DNA of 31,896 nt from an uncultured Eggerthellaceae bacterium (GCA_910588985.1 CAJURO010000020.1:1-31896), one strand, 5' to 3'; positions 24,004 to 31,896 are shown, numbered from the stretch's first letter. Made by a program: numbers and translations. Notes: a model not told the origin generated them from the sequence alone.

Positions 24004-25539
24004 ATGGAAGCGTTCGATTCCGCGCTTGCTGCGATCGATGATTTCGTCTGGGGCGTGCCCCTTATGGTGCTCATCCTGTTCGGAGGCTTGCTGCTGACGC
24101 TGAGGTTGAAGGGATTGCAGTTCTCTCAGCTTGGGCGTGCATTAAGGTACATGTTCAGCAATGAGAAGAATGGTCCAGGCGAGGTGTCGAGCTTCGGTGC
24201 GCTCTGCACGGCGCTTTCGGCGACTATCGGTACGGGCAACATCGTTGGTGTAGCAACCGCTATCGTGGCAGGTGGCCCTGGTGCCCTCTTCTGGATGTGG
24301 CTGGCTGCACTTTTTGGAATGGCAACCAAGTACTCTGAGGGCCTGCTTGCCGTGAAGTATCGTACGGTGCGCAAGGATAATCATGTGCTTGGTGGTCCGT
24401 TCTACTATATCGAGCGCGGCATGGGTCGGAATTGGCGCTGGTTGGCAAAGCTCTTCGCGTTCTTCGGCATGTGCGTAGGCCTTTTCGGCATCGGCACCTT
24501 CACGCAGGTCAACTCCATATCAAGCGCCATCACGGGGTTCTTCGATCCGACGCAGTCTGCAACGGTGACATTGTTCGGCATTGATTATTCCTGGGCAACC
24601 GTAGTAGGTTCGCTGCTCCTTGCTGTGCTTGTAGGCATGGTACTCATCGGAGGGCTTCGTCGCATCGCAAGCGTTTCCGAGCGCATCATCCCGACGATGG
24701 TCGTCATCTACTTGGTGCTCTCGATCGTTCTCATTGGCGCGAACATCACGGCCCTTCCTGCCGCGTTCGTCACCATCGTCCAAAGTGCATTCGGTTTCCA
24801 AGCTGCTGCTGGTGGCATGCTCGGTGCGATCATCATTGCCATGCAGAAGGGTATTGCACGCGGTATCTTCTCGAACGAGGCTGGTCTTGGCTCTGCTCCG
24901 ATCGCAGCAGCGGCTGCCCGTACGAACGAGCCGGTTCGTCAGGGTCTCATCTCCATGACAGGAACGTTCCTTGACACCATCGTGGTGTGCTCCATGACGG
25001 GGCTTGCCATCGTCATCACAGGTGCCTATCAGGTTCCTGGGCTTGAGGGAGCTGCTGTCACCACAGCGGCGTTCCAGTCAGGGCTGCCATTCATCGATGG
25101 CGGCGTCGTAGCGTTCATCATGATGCTCTGCTTGGCGCTGTTCGGCTTCACCACTATCCTTGGTTGGGATTACTATGGCGAGCGCTGCCTTGAGTATTTC
25201 AGCAACGGTTCCATGAAAGCGGTCATGGCATATCGCTGGCTCTACATCGCAGCCGTGTTCATTGGCCCTTACATGACGGTCTCGGCGGTATGGACTATCG
25301 CGGATATCTTCAATGCCTGCATGGCCATTCCGAACATGATCGCCTTGATCGCGCTTTCGGGTATTGTGGTCAAGGAGACGAAGAGCTACTTCGAAAGGTT
25401 GAAAGCGGCGAATGGAATCGAAGAGGACATGGCCCCACGACCCGATGATTCAGCCGATTGGAAGAGTTTGCCTGCCGATGACGATGATAGCGAGCCTATG
25501 GGCGGCATGACCGATCGCGAGCTCGAGCCGACCATGTAG
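24004..25539 (+). CDS. AGCS family sodium:alanine/glycine symporter (second paralogue, glycine-riboswitch controlled)
   Basis: A 511-residue membrane protein with about 11 helices. Family signatures are ATIGTGNIVGVATAIVAGGPGALFWMWL, VLGGPFYYIERGM and RGIFSNEAGLGSAPIAAAAA. The glycine riboswitch upstream indicates that glycine is a substrate or the regulating ligand. The ATG at 24004 follows AAGGAGAGGAAG; the frame is open earlier, but that part lies inside the riboswitch leader. The C-terminal tail is acidic (DDDDSEP). It is clearly homologous to the symporter at 11542 but distinct, for example in the segment after the first helices and in the loop around residue 180. A terminator follows. 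Confidence 0.94.
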   Translation: MEAFDSALAAIDDFVWGVPLMVLILFGGLLLTLRLKGLQFSQLGRALRYMFSNEKNGPGEVSSFGALCTALSATIGTGNIVGVATAIVAGGPGALFWMWLAALFGMATKYSEGLLAVKYRTVRKDNHVLGGPFYYIERGMGRNWRWLAKLFAFFGMCVGLFGIGTFTQVNSISSAITGFFDPTQSATVTLFGIDYSWATVVGSLLLAVLVGMVLIGGLRRIASVSERIIPTMVVIYLVLSIVLIGANITALPAAFVTIVQSAFGFQAAAGGMLGAIIIAMQKGIARGIFSNEAGLGSAPIAAAAARTNEPVRQGLISMTGTFLDTIVVCSMTGLAIVITGAYQVPGLEGAAVTTAAFQSGLPFIDGGVVAFIMMLCLALFGFTTILGWDYYGERCLEYFSNGSMKAVMAYRWLYIAAVFIGPYMTVSAVWTIADIFNACMAIPNMIALIALSGIVVKETKSYFERLKAANGIEEDMAPRPDDSADWKSLPADDDDSEPMGGMTDRELEPTM

Positions 25540-25583
25540 GAGCAAAAAGGTAGGTTTTTAAAACGCACATCTTGAGAGGACGT

Positions 25584-25610
25584 GGAGGGGTCTTGGGCCC
25601 CTCCTTTATT
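25584..25610 (+). terminator. Intrinsic terminator after the second AGCS gene
   Basis: A 7-bp GC-rich stem GGAGGGG/CCCCTCC with a 7-base loop followed by TTTATT. It also lies just past the minus-strand TetR stop (25615). Confidence 0.75.
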
Positions 25611-25614
25611 GAGC

Positions 25615-26181
25615 TCATCCTTTTCCGTTTGCAAGCGCTGCCACGCCTCCTTCAATGAATCGATCGACAGCTTGGCGTACCTGCGACCAGTCAGCGTTGC
25701 TTGTCCTGTCGGATGTAGCAAGCGCATGGCATCCGCTCATTTGGAAAAGCGTCAATGCACGGGCGATGTCTTTGGGTATGCCAGCCTCAATGAGCCTCTC
25801 TTTCAGCGAGAAGTTCTCGCTCTCTTCTATGAAAGCCATCATTGCCGTGAAGAATCGCGGATCTCGTGCAACGCCGACATATTCATCTGCTTCTCGTATT
25901 CGTTCGCAATATGGTTGTGAAGAGCAGTTTTTTGCGCCGCCTGCGCAATCGAAGTGCTCGTCGAATTCTTGGATATTCGACATAAAACGCTGAACGAGCT
26001 GTTCATATACATCGTTCACGTTCTCGTAATGTGCGTAGAAGGTAGCGCGGCTTACCTGTGCTTCTCGGGCGAGTTCTGTGACACCGATGTTGGCAAGGGG
26101 CTTATGCTGGAGAAGCGTCAAAAGGGCATGTTGCATGCGCTCTTCTGAGCGCATGAAGCGCGCATCGTCGATTCCTGACAT
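25615..26181 (-). CDS. TetR/AcrR-family transcriptional regulator
   Basis: A 188-residue regulator. The N-terminal helix-turn-helix is typical of TetR (MQHALLTLLQHKPLANIGVTELAREAQVSRATFYAHYENVNDVYEQL), and the C-terminal part is a helical ligand-binding domain with Cys-containing segments (FDCAGGAKNCSSQPYC). That cysteine group is unusual and could suggest metal or redox sensing, but this is inference. I chose the ATG at 26181 because AAGGGA precedes it; a longer start at 26205 lacks one. It is divergent from the DUF262 pair, with the promoter region between them, so control of that pair is likely. An ACAA-G-TTGT dyad at 26202-26210 is a possible operator half. Confidence 0.9.
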   Translation of the reverse strand: MSGIDDARFMRSEERMQHALLTLLQHKPLANIGVTELAREAQVSRATFYAHYENVNDVYEQLVQRFMSNIQEFDEHFDCAGGAKNCSSQPYCERIREADEYVGVARDPRFFTAMMAFIEESENFSLKERLIEAGIPKDIARALTLFQMSGCHALATSDRTSNADWSQVRQAVDRFIEGGVAALANGKG

Positions 26182-26197
26182 AAGATCCCTTCCACTA

Positions 26198-26227
26198 TTG
26201 AACAAGTTGTATAGTATTGTATGGTAT
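26198..26227 (+). promoter_or_regulatory. Probable promoter of the DUF262 pair, with ACAAGTTGT dyad
   Basis: TTGAAC (26198-26203) and TGGTAT (26222-26227) are 18 bases apart. The dyad ACAAGTTGT (26202-26210) overlaps the -35 box, where a TetR repressor could block polymerase. The divergent TetR start at 26181 suggests shared control. Confidence 0.4.
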
Positions 26228-26290
26228 GAACGAAGAGGAATTGAGATAATCGTCTTAAGGATAGCTGCGTCTTTTCTACGAGGAGCTCAT

Positions 26291-27433
26291 ATGGATGTTT
26301 CACAACGACGGTTGCTCGATGTGCTGGCAACGCCAGATGCACGCTTCGTGATCCCTCTCTATCAACGAACATATTCATGGGGACATGATCAGTGCGAAGA
26401 GCTTTGGCTCGACATACTGCGCGCAGCGCGCTATGGGCGCAATCACTTCTGTGGAACGATTCTCTATCTTGAGGCGACAGGGAAAGACGCGCCAGCAAGC
26501 GGTGGTGTCAATCTGCTCGAGATCATCGATGGGCAACAGCGCATCATGACGGTGTCGTTGCTCATCGTGGCGCTTGCGCGCTTTTTGGACGAGAAGGGCA
26601 TGATGTGCAATGGCCGCGATGGAGCTGCATTGCGAAGAGAGCTACTGACGATCGAGGTTCACGGAAAGCGAGAAACGAAACTCGTGCCTTCTCAGCCCGA
26701 TCGCACGGTCTATTTGAACGCTGTGCTTGGTGATTCTCCTTTCGGAGATAAGCGTGCATCTGGTGAGTTGGCAACAGAAGCCGCTGCAGCATCAGGGGTC
26801 GCTTCACGCGTCCTTGCCAACATATCCTTCTTCGCAACGAGGATGGAAGAGGATGGCTTCGACCCTGACGAGCTCATGCAAGGCCTTGAGCGTCTTCTCG
26901 TCATCATGGCAAGAGTGGACGATGCGCGTGCTGCACAGCCTATCTTCGAGAGCATCAACTCGAAGGGCATGCCGCTCAATGTGGCCGATATGGTGCGCAA
27001 CTACCTTCTGCTCTCAGAGGAGCGTGCAGAGCAAGCGCGAATGTATCGCGAATACTGGCAGGCCATCCAAGGAATGTTCGCGCCTGATCCGGGTTCGCTC
27101 AGGCTTGATACCGCCATCAAGAGCTGGCTTGCTATTCGCCTTAAAGGTGCTCGCATTCGCAGTCCAGAACAGGTGTACAGCTCTTTCAAGCGATTCGTCG
27201 AGGATCACTATAGAGGAGCGAAAGAGCCGATCCTGCGCGAACTTCGGGGCTTCAGCTTGATGTGGGCTGAGAGCTATCGCTATCACGGGGTGAAGAAGTA
27301 CAAGTCGGGGAGCGATTGGGCGGAGCTTGGCGCACCTGCCTTGACGTCTGGCTATAAGCTGAAGAAGCCTGATAACGAAGAATATGCAGCTCGGGTTCGC
27401 GAAGAGCTCCGAGCGATAGATGAGAAGTGGTGA
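26291..27433 (+). CDS. DUF262 (GmrS/ParB-like) protein, first of a tandem pair, no DUF1524/HNH part
   Basis: A 380-residue protein with the DUF262 pattern: FVIPLYQRTYSWGHDQCEELWLDI at about 19-42, the nucleotide-binding IDGQQRIMTVSLL at about 78-90, and FESINSKGMPLNVADMVRNYLLLSEE near 212-237. DUF262 is the NTP-binding and hydrolysing half of type IV restriction GmrSD and of SspE. Full-length COG1479 relatives are usually 550-600 residues and end in a DUF1524 HNH nuclease; here the chain ends after the helical middle region and no His-Asn-His motif is visible. ATG 26291 was chosen because GAGGAG precedes it; the open frame extends upstream into the regulator region. The second paralogue starts 10 bases after the stop. 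Confidence 0.88.
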   Translation: MDVSQRRLLDVLATPDARFVIPLYQRTYSWGHDQCEELWLDILRAARYGRNHFCGTILYLEATGKDAPASGGVNLLEIIDGQQRIMTVSLLIVALARFLDEKGMMCNGRDGAALRRELLTIEVHGKRETKLVPSQPDRTVYLNAVLGDSPFGDKRASGELATEAAAASGVASRVLANISFFATRMEEDGFDPDELMQGLERLLVIMARVDDARAAQPIFESINSKGMPLNVADMVRNYLLLSEERAEQARMYREYWQAIQGMFAPDPGSLRLDTAIKSWLAIRLKGARIRSPEQVYSSFKRFVEDHYRGAKEPILRELRGFSLMWAESYRYHGVKKYKSGSDWAELGAPALTSGYKLKKPDNEEYAARVREELRAIDEKW

Positions 27434-27443
27434 GAGGGGACAC

Positions 27444-28511
27444 ATGAAAGCGAATCTCGAACCGATCCTTGATGTCCTAGGGACACCCGATCGTTGCTTC
27501 CGCATCCCTGTATTCCAGCGTGTCTATTCTTGGACCGAGCGACAGTGCATGCAGCTTCTTGCTGACGTGCAGGCTCTTATGAAGGAAGATGGAGAAGCAA
27601 CGCACTTTCTGGGCACATTGATCTATCTACCCGAGAGAAGCGAGGCGGGGCCACGGTATGCGAGCCTTATCGATGGCCAGCAACGGTTGACAACGCTCAC
27701 GCTGCTCTTGATCGCGATGCGCGACCATCTCGCAACGAGCGACAAGGTGGAGGAGCGTGGCTTAGCGGCTCAAATCGATGAGACGTACCTTTGCGATGGT
27801 GATGAGGTGAAGCTCGTTCTTTCTTGCGATGACGCGAAAGCGTTGTGTCATCTCGTATTCGGGCAGAATGCTTTTCAGGCAGAATCTCCCCACGCTGAGG
27901 GTGCGCAGAGGGAGCCAGGCTCCTTGAAAGAAGATCAAGCACAATCTGCGTTCCTTCTTGGCAATGAGGCGCTTTTCGCTCGGATGATCGATCAAGAGGA
28001 TATTGACTGCACGTGCTTGCTGGCGGCGCTGAGGAGGCTCACCGTGATCGTGGTGCAGCTTGACGACGATGACGCGCCCCAGCAAGTCTTCGAGAGCCTT
28101 AACGCCAAGGGAAAGCCGCTCTCTACAACAGACCTTTTGCGCAATACGCTTCTTCTCGAACATGGCTTTGATGAGCAGGCGCGGCTATTCAATATCTATT
28201 GGGCTCCGATAGATGCGGCATTCGAGCAGTTCGCGCCTGAGGATGATATCTATCTTGACGCAGCGCTTCATGCATGGCTCGCGTCAACCGCCCCTGATAT
28301 CAAGATAGGGAAGCGAAGCGATCTGTATCAAGCGTTCAAAGAGTATCTCGCGACGAGAGATGATGCACCAGAGGATCTTCTCCGCTCGATAAGCAGCGCT
28401 TGCCTGAGCTTTGCGAAGGATCCTGCTTCGCCTGAGGCGCGTGAGCACATCGATTGGGTCATCGACAAGCCGAAAGGCCTCGTTTCAGAGCGCAAGCTCT
28501 TCGGTGATTAA
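27444..28511 (+). CDS. DUF262 (GmrS/ParB-like) protein, second of a tandem pair, no DUF1524/HNH part
   Basis: A 355-residue paralogue of the preceding protein. Matching motifs are FRIPVFQRVYSWTERQCMQLLADV at about 19-42, SLIDGQQRLTTLTLLLIAM near 75-93, and VFESLNAKGKPLSTTDLLRNTLLLEH. Its middle region carries an acidic Gln/Glu-rich insert (about 148-170) that is absent from the first protein. It ends in DWVIDKPKGLVSERKLFGD without an HNH motif. The two align over most of their length and are the same size, so they arose by duplication and may form a heteromer. ATG 27444 follows GAGGGGA. No nuclease, methyltransferase or phosphorothioate genes are adjacent in this window. Confidence 0.88.
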   Translation: MKANLEPILDVLGTPDRCFRIPVFQRVYSWTERQCMQLLADVQALMKEDGEATHFLGTLIYLPERSEAGPRYASLIDGQQRLTTLTLLLIAMRDHLATSDKVEERGLAAQIDETYLCDGDEVKLVLSCDDAKALCHLVFGQNAFQAESPHAEGAQREPGSLKEDQAQSAFLLGNEALFARMIDQEDIDCTCLLAALRRLTVIVVQLDDDDAPQQVFESLNAKGKPLSTTDLLRNTLLLEHGFDEQARLFNIYWAPIDAAFEQFAPEDDIYLDAALHAWLASTAPDIKIGKRSDLYQAFKEYLATRDDAPEDLLRSISSACLSFAKDPASPEAREHIDWVIDKPKGLVSERKLFGD

Positions 28512-28586
28512 GCGCTCGTGCCTTTCAGGCAATGGCTGGCGCTCGACCTTCGAGCGATCGATCGTGGCATCCAAAACGACCTTTGA

Positions 28587-28627
28587 GGCCAGAGGCACTC
28601 CCCTTGTGCAGGGAAGTGCTCCTGGCC
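28587..28627. terminator. Imperfect long hairpin between convergent genes
   Basis: Arms 28587-28603 and 28611-28627 pair over 17 positions with two mismatches and one G-T pair. There is no U-run, so it is a weak terminator candidate between the DUF262 pair and the minus-strand membrane gene. Confidence 0.45.
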
Positions 28628-28646
28628 GTGATCTGCCGTGCTGCTC

Positions 28647-29354
28647 CTATTCGTCAGGTGAGGCGAATCCGTGCCCGAGTATCGATACGATGCCGCAAAG
28701 AAGGCCTCCGATAGGCCAGGCAAGCCAGAAGAGGGCTGTTTGGTATTGTGGCACGAAGAGCATGACGAGGCCCGCTATCGTGGCGATGATCATGATGGTT
28801 CCGCAGATCGCTCCGATGCGCTTGCTCGATCGGCGAGCACTTTGCAGCGTGTATTTCTGCTCCTCAGGAAGGTCGCTCGCTTTGATCTCATGTGCCGAGA
28901 GAACTTCGCTTGCTGCCATGTTGTAGCTATCCAGATTGATCTTGCTTAGGGTCATGCTGCCGTGGATGATGAAGCGCACTCCAATGGCTATGAGCGTCAG
29001 CATGAGAGGAACCCCTATGACCTCCTCATAGCGCGAGCCATCGAAGAAGATGATGACGCACACGCCAAGAAAGACGGCAATGATGCCGCCAACGAGCTCA
29101 TAGGAGAACACTGACCGTATGTGCGTTCTCTGCTCCTCGGTGTAGAAGTCCTCGATGTGCGGGTGAGAGCGGACGAAGTGCGAATGCGCAAGGCCAGCTG
29201 GGATGATGAGGCTCAGGCAAATGGCAAGCCCGATGCATTCGCAGAGTACGCCAAGCATGACGGCGAGGTTTTCAGGAAGCAGGGGCATGCTGCCATCTGT
29301 TGATGACATCGAGAAGAAGATGATCCCAATAGCTGTGCCGAGGATGAGAGCCAT
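28647..29354 (-). CDS. Membrane domain of an HTH regulator, cut off by an in-frame amber codon
   Basis: A 235-residue hydrophobic protein with about five to six helices. No enzyme motif is seen. Its ATG follows the stop of the HTH gene by only 9 bases in the same frame, giving KI-stop-NGVMALILG. In related regulators, as I recall them, the HTH and this membrane part are one chain with a YDEHM..FA.K motif just before the first helix. The likely reading is that one nonsense change split one protein into two. Restarted translation at the ATG may still make the membrane part; no good Shine-Dalgarno is seen for it. A real two-gene arrangement or a sequencing error are the alternatives. Confidence 0.7.
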   Translation of the reverse strand: MALILGTAIGIIFFSMSSTDGSMPLLPENLAVMLGVLCECIGLAICLSLIIPAGLAHSHFVRSHPHIEDFYTEEQRTHIRSVFSYELVGGIIAVFLGVCVIIFFDGSRYEEVIGVPLMLTLIAIGVRFIIHGSMTLSKINLDSYNMAASEVLSAHEIKASDLPEEQKYTLQSARRSSKRIGAICGTIMIIATIAGLVMLFVPQYQTALFWLAWPIGGLLCGIVSILGHGFASPDE

Positions 29355-29363
29355 GACGCCATT

Positions 29364-29666
29364 CTAGATCTTGTTGGCAAAGTCGTTCATGTGCTCGTCG
29401 TAGCCGAAGACATCAGCAGGACGATCGCTCGGATTGAGCGTGACGATGGCAGCTATGTCTCTCTCTGTGAGGTCGCCTTGAACAAGGTCGTCAAGCGTGC
29501 AATCGAAGATGCGGCACATCTTCAAGAGCTTATCCATTTCAGGATAGGACTTCTCAGTCTCCCATTTTGTGACGGATTGGCGACTGACGCCGAGCAGCAG
29601 AGCCAATTGCTCCTGCGTCATGTTGTTCGCAGCGCGAAGGTGTATCAGGTTATCTCTAAAGCTCAT
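29364..29666 (-). CDS. XRE-family helix-turn-helix regulator (N-terminal part of split HTH-membrane protein)
   Basis: A 100-residue protein. Residues 1-60 are a Cro/CI-type helix-turn-helix (LIHLRAANNMTQEQLALLLGVSRQSVTKWETEKSYPEMDKLLKMCRIF), followed by CTLDDLVQGDL. Residues 65-100 form a linker ending in FGYDEHMNDFANKI. The TAG stop at 29364 is in frame with the following membrane protein. AAAGG lies 9 bases before the ATG. The 160-base gap up to the asparaginase gene shows no strong promoter or terminator. This family usually acts as a membrane-linked repressor of unknown target. Confidence 0.88.
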   Translation of the reverse strand: MSFRDNLIHLRAANNMTQEQLALLLGVSRQSVTKWETEKSYPEMDKLLKMCRIFDCTLDDLVQGDLTERDIAAIVTLNPSDRPADVFGYDEHMNDFANKI

Positions 29667-29826
29667 CGAGTAGGCCTTTCAAGTAGAACGTGATCATGAT
29701 GTGAAGCGCGCTTCGTTTGAGTCGACGGGAATATCCTATCTGCTCTTTGGGGTGTCATCCACCAACTTGCGGAAGCATTTTGAAAAAAATGAATGCACCT
29801 GGTGGTTGCAAACCCCAGTTCAGATG

Positions 29827-30888
29827 CTATGAGCTCTCAGTGACCTCACCTGAGATGGAACAAGGCATGGCCTTGGCAACCTCATCAGCGGTGAGCCCTT
29901 GTCCGAACAGATGCATCATCTTCGTGAGCGCAGCTTCGTATGTGATATCAAGCCCTGTCACCACTCCTGCGCTCGCAAGCGCGTCTCCTGTGGCATAGCG
30001 CTTCTCTTCAACGCCGCCAGCAGGGCATTGAGTGACGTTCACGATGACCTTGCCTTCGTGGACAGCTTCGGTGAGCACCTTGATGAACCACGCTTCTGTT
30101 GGTGCATTGCCCGCCCCGAAGGTACGCAGCACGAAGCCCTTTGCATCGACATCATTGAGCTGAGCGCGGAGCATCTTCTCGGTGATCCCTGGGAAGAGCC
30201 AGATCACTCCAACAGCAGCATCCATCTTCTCGAAGAAGGTGAACAAAGTGCCCTCTTTGCTTTGAAGGAGGTATTTCTTATGGAAATCGATATGGAGATC
30301 CATGTTCGCAAGAGGTGGGTAATTGAATGAGCGGAACGCACCGAAGTTGGTGGAGCTGACTTTGGTCGAGCGATTGCCGCGCCAGAGATGCCTTCCGAAC
30401 GAGATGGCTACCTCACGTACCACAGAAAAGCCCGTCTCATCTCGTGCGGCAGCGATCTGAAGCGCTGTGATCAGGTTCTCCGTGCCATCTTCGCGGATCT
30501 CGCCGATGGGAAGCTGCGAACCAGTGAGGACCACGGGCTTGGTAAGGTCCTGCAACATGAATGAGAGTGCGGAAGCGGTATAGGCCATGGTGTCGGTTCC
30601 ATGCAGGATGACGAAGGCGTCGAAGCTGTCATAGGAATGCGCGATCATGCCAGCAAGCTTTTGCCAAAGCGCAGGGCTCATATTGGAAGAATCAATCGGT
30701 GGGTCGAATTGCTCATGCTCGAGCGCATATCCGAGCCGTCCGATCTTAGGGACGTTTTCCATGAGATGACTGAGGTCGAAAGGAACAAGCGCACCCGTAT
30801 GCGCGTCTTCGATCATGCCGATCGTGCCACCTGTATAGATGACAAGGATCCGAGGGGAGAGGTTTGCCTGTCCTGTGTCTTTCGTCAT
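29827..30888 (-). CDS. ansA: Type I (cytoplasmic) L-asparaginase
   Basis: A 353-residue asparaginase. The catalytic threonine lies in YTGGTIGM (Thr19 in this numbering). The second conserved triad is LHGTDTMAYTASALSFML (Thr98, Asp99), and LTGSQLPIGEIREDGTENL carries the next conserved loop. There is no signal peptide and the length fits the cytoplasmic AnsA type, which hydrolyses asparagine to aspartate and ammonia. The ATG at 30888 has AAGG 8 bases upstream and is preferred over a TTG two codons earlier. It is a single gene, divergent from the ZIP transporter. No intrinsic terminator was found after its stop. Confidence 0.93.
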   Translation of the reverse strand: MTKDTGQANLSPRILVIYTGGTIGMIEDAHTGALVPFDLSHLMENVPKIGRLGYALEHEQFDPPIDSSNMSPALWQKLAGMIAHSYDSFDAFVILHGTDTMAYTASALSFMLQDLTKPVVLTGSQLPIGEIREDGTENLITALQIAAARDETGFSVVREVAISFGRHLWRGNRSTKVSSTNFGAFRSFNYPPLANMDLHIDFHKKYLLQSKEGTLFTFFEKMDAAVGVIWLFPGITEKMLRAQLNDVDAKGFVLRTFGAGNAPTEAWFIKVLTEAVHEGKVIVNVTQCPAGGVEEKRYATGDALASAGVVTGLDITYEAALTKMMHLFGQGLTADEVAKAMPCSISGEVTESS

Positions 30889-30977
30889 GCGCAAACCTTA
30901 ACATAGCGTCATCAAAAGACGATCTTCAGCTCGAAACCGCATGCAAGGCGTTACATTAGGATGAAGGAAGGAGAGCC

Positions 30978-31775
30978 ATGCCTGACGATCTGATCATAGG
31001 AGGCCTTTGCATCGCGCTGATCCTGCCGTTTGCAGGCAATACGCTTGGTGCCGCATTCGTGTTCTTCATGCGAAGAGGAATGAGCGAATGGTTCCAAAAG
31101 CTCTTGCTCGGCTTTGCGGCAGGTGTGATGATCGCAGCGAGCGTATGGAGCCTTATCATTCCCTCCCTTGAAGCCGCAGAGGGAAGCACCCTGCCAACAT
31201 GGCTCCCTGCGACAGTTGGCTTTTTGGGCGGCATGCTCCTTCTGCTCCTCATTGACCATTTCATGCCCCACCTTCATATCGGTACTGATGAGCCCGAGGG
31301 TGTTGATGCTGGCTTGAAGAAGCATACGATGATGCTCTTTGCATTGGCTATCCATAATCTTCCTGAAGGCATGGCTGTGGGCGTTGTCCTTGCGGGATTC
31401 CTTGAGGGCGACGTGCTTGTGAGCCTTGCGTCGGTGCTTTCGCTTTCGATCGGCATCGCCATTCAGAATATCCCTGAGGGTGCTATCGTCTCTATGCCTC
31501 TTGTGCAGAATGGCATGAGGAAGGGCAAAGCATTCGCGCTTGGTACCGCATGCGGGGCCGTGGAGCCTCTTGGCGCTCTCCTCATGGTCGCTATTACGAG
31601 CTTGATGACGCCGCTGCTTCCCTACGTGCTGTCATTCGCAGCAGGTGCCATGATGTATGTGGTGACCGAGGAGTTGATCCCTGAGACGCAGGAGGGAAGG
31701 CATACCAACATTGGCACGATCGGCGTGGCGATCGGATTCGTATTGATGATGATCCTTGACATTGCCCTTGGGTAA
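30978..31775 (+). CDS. ZIP family metal transporter
   Basis: A 265-residue membrane protein with eight helices. The metal-site motifs are HNLPEG (His126, Asn127, Glu130) in helix IV and IQNIPEG (Asn164, Glu167) in helix V. A His/Asp cluster (DHFMPHLH, 93-100) lies at the end of helix III before a short acidic loop. It should import zinc or other divalent metals such as manganese or iron; the layout is like GufA/ZupT. AAGGAGAG directly precedes the ATG. It is a single gene divergent from ansA. No regulator (Fur, Zur or MntR) is nearby. Repeat element D begins about 10 bases after the stop. Confidence 0.92.
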   Translation: MPDDLIIGGLCIALILPFAGNTLGAAFVFFMRRGMSEWFQKLLLGFAAGVMIAASVWSLIIPSLEAAEGSTLPTWLPATVGFLGGMLLLLLIDHFMPHLHIGTDEPEGVDAGLKKHTMMLFALAIHNLPEGMAVGVVLAGFLEGDVLVSLASVLSLSIGIAIQNIPEGAIVSMPLVQNGMRKGKAFALGTACGAVEPLGALLMVAITSLMTPLLPYVLSFAAGAMMYVVTEELIPETQEGRHTNIGTIGVAIGFVLMMILDIALG

Positions 31776-31785
31776 GGCGAAGGGC

Positions 31786-31896
31786 AGGTAAGCAAAGCTG
31801 GATATATTGCGCTTGAAGGTTGCCATATGATGATGAGCGAAAGGGACGTACCAAAATGCTCATGCAGGATCCTGCATGAGCATTTTGGTACGTCCC
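31786..31896 (-). repeat. Intergenic inverted-repeat element, copy D, with palindromic core, truncated by window end
   Basis: The outer arm (about 31786-31842) matches the corresponding arm of copies A and B, with AAGCTGGATAT, GCGCTTGAA and GGTTGCCATATGATGATGA in order. After GCGAAAG the shared core is absent. Instead 31843-31896 is a perfect 54-bp palindrome, 27 bp on each side of GGATCC (31867-31872). The palindrome reaches the last base, so its true length is not known. If the symmetry continues, the next bases should be CTTTCGCTCATCATC. Confidence 0.85.

Noticed and set aside
27444..28511. C-terminal REHIDW read as an HNH/DUF1524 motif
   Set aside because: No paired His/Asn residues or His-x-x-Pro context follow, and the protein ends some 30 residues later.
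29667..29826. Terminator of ansA or promoter of the HTH gene in this gap
   Set aside because: No stem with a T-run and no convincing hexamer pair was seen on either strand.

Overview
The window looks like a chromosomal contig from an anaerobic, host-associated Actinomycetota, most likely a gut Coriobacteriia (Eggerthellaceae or Atopobiaceae style). This is inferred from the moderate GC content, the mix of gene families (two AGCS amino-acid symporters, split ThrE exporter, HTH plus membrane-domain regulator, Pro/Gln-rich DUF4190-type protein, BaiA-like dehydrogenase) and a strong glycine riboswitch. No 16S, tRNA or other decisive marker is present. No phage, integrase, transposase, CRISPR array or rRNA/tRNA gene was seen.

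Layout. 1-2800: a probably leaderless shikimate-kinase-like gene overlapping a GNAT acetyltransferase, then a PAS-GGDEF diguanylate cyclase. 2800-7500: a DJ-1/PfpI protein, a 46-residue acidic peptide, a family-6-type uracil/hypoxanthine-DNA glycosylase, a three-helix membrane protein, a surface protein with an LVQTG sortase-like tail, and a BaiA-like short-chain dehydrogenase. 7700-11330: a GH25 muramidase with a Tat/lipoprotein leader behind a large soluble hybrid histidine kinase. 11540-13060: the first AGCS symporter. 13190-18750: a four-gene minus-strand module of response regulator, short-loop intramembrane histidine kinase, ABC ATPase and a 970-residue two-FtsX-domain permease. 19080-21790: a DUF4190-like protein and a split threonine/serine exporter. 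21880-25540: a patatin-like lipase, a radical SAM protein, and a glycine-riboswitch-controlled AGCS symporter. 25615-28511: a TetR regulator divergent from two tandem DUF262 (GmrS-like) paralogues, both without the DUF1524/HNH nuclease half. 28647-31775: an HTH regulator separated from its membrane domain by one in-frame amber codon, a type I asparaginase, and a ZIP metal transporter.

The most striking unexplained structure is a family of about 130-170 bp inverted-repeat elements between genes at 3421, 7572 and 18870 and at the right end (31786). Three copies share a core of about 55 bp, and their inner arms differ between copies while staying self-complementary. The fourth has the same outer arm, but its core is replaced by a perfect palindrome that runs to the last base. 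The second main candidate is the TetR plus tandem DUF262 locus, a possible variant of GmrSD/Ssp-type defence. The remainder is mainly amino-acid transport and turnover, envelope proteins and signalling, typical of a chromosomal region.
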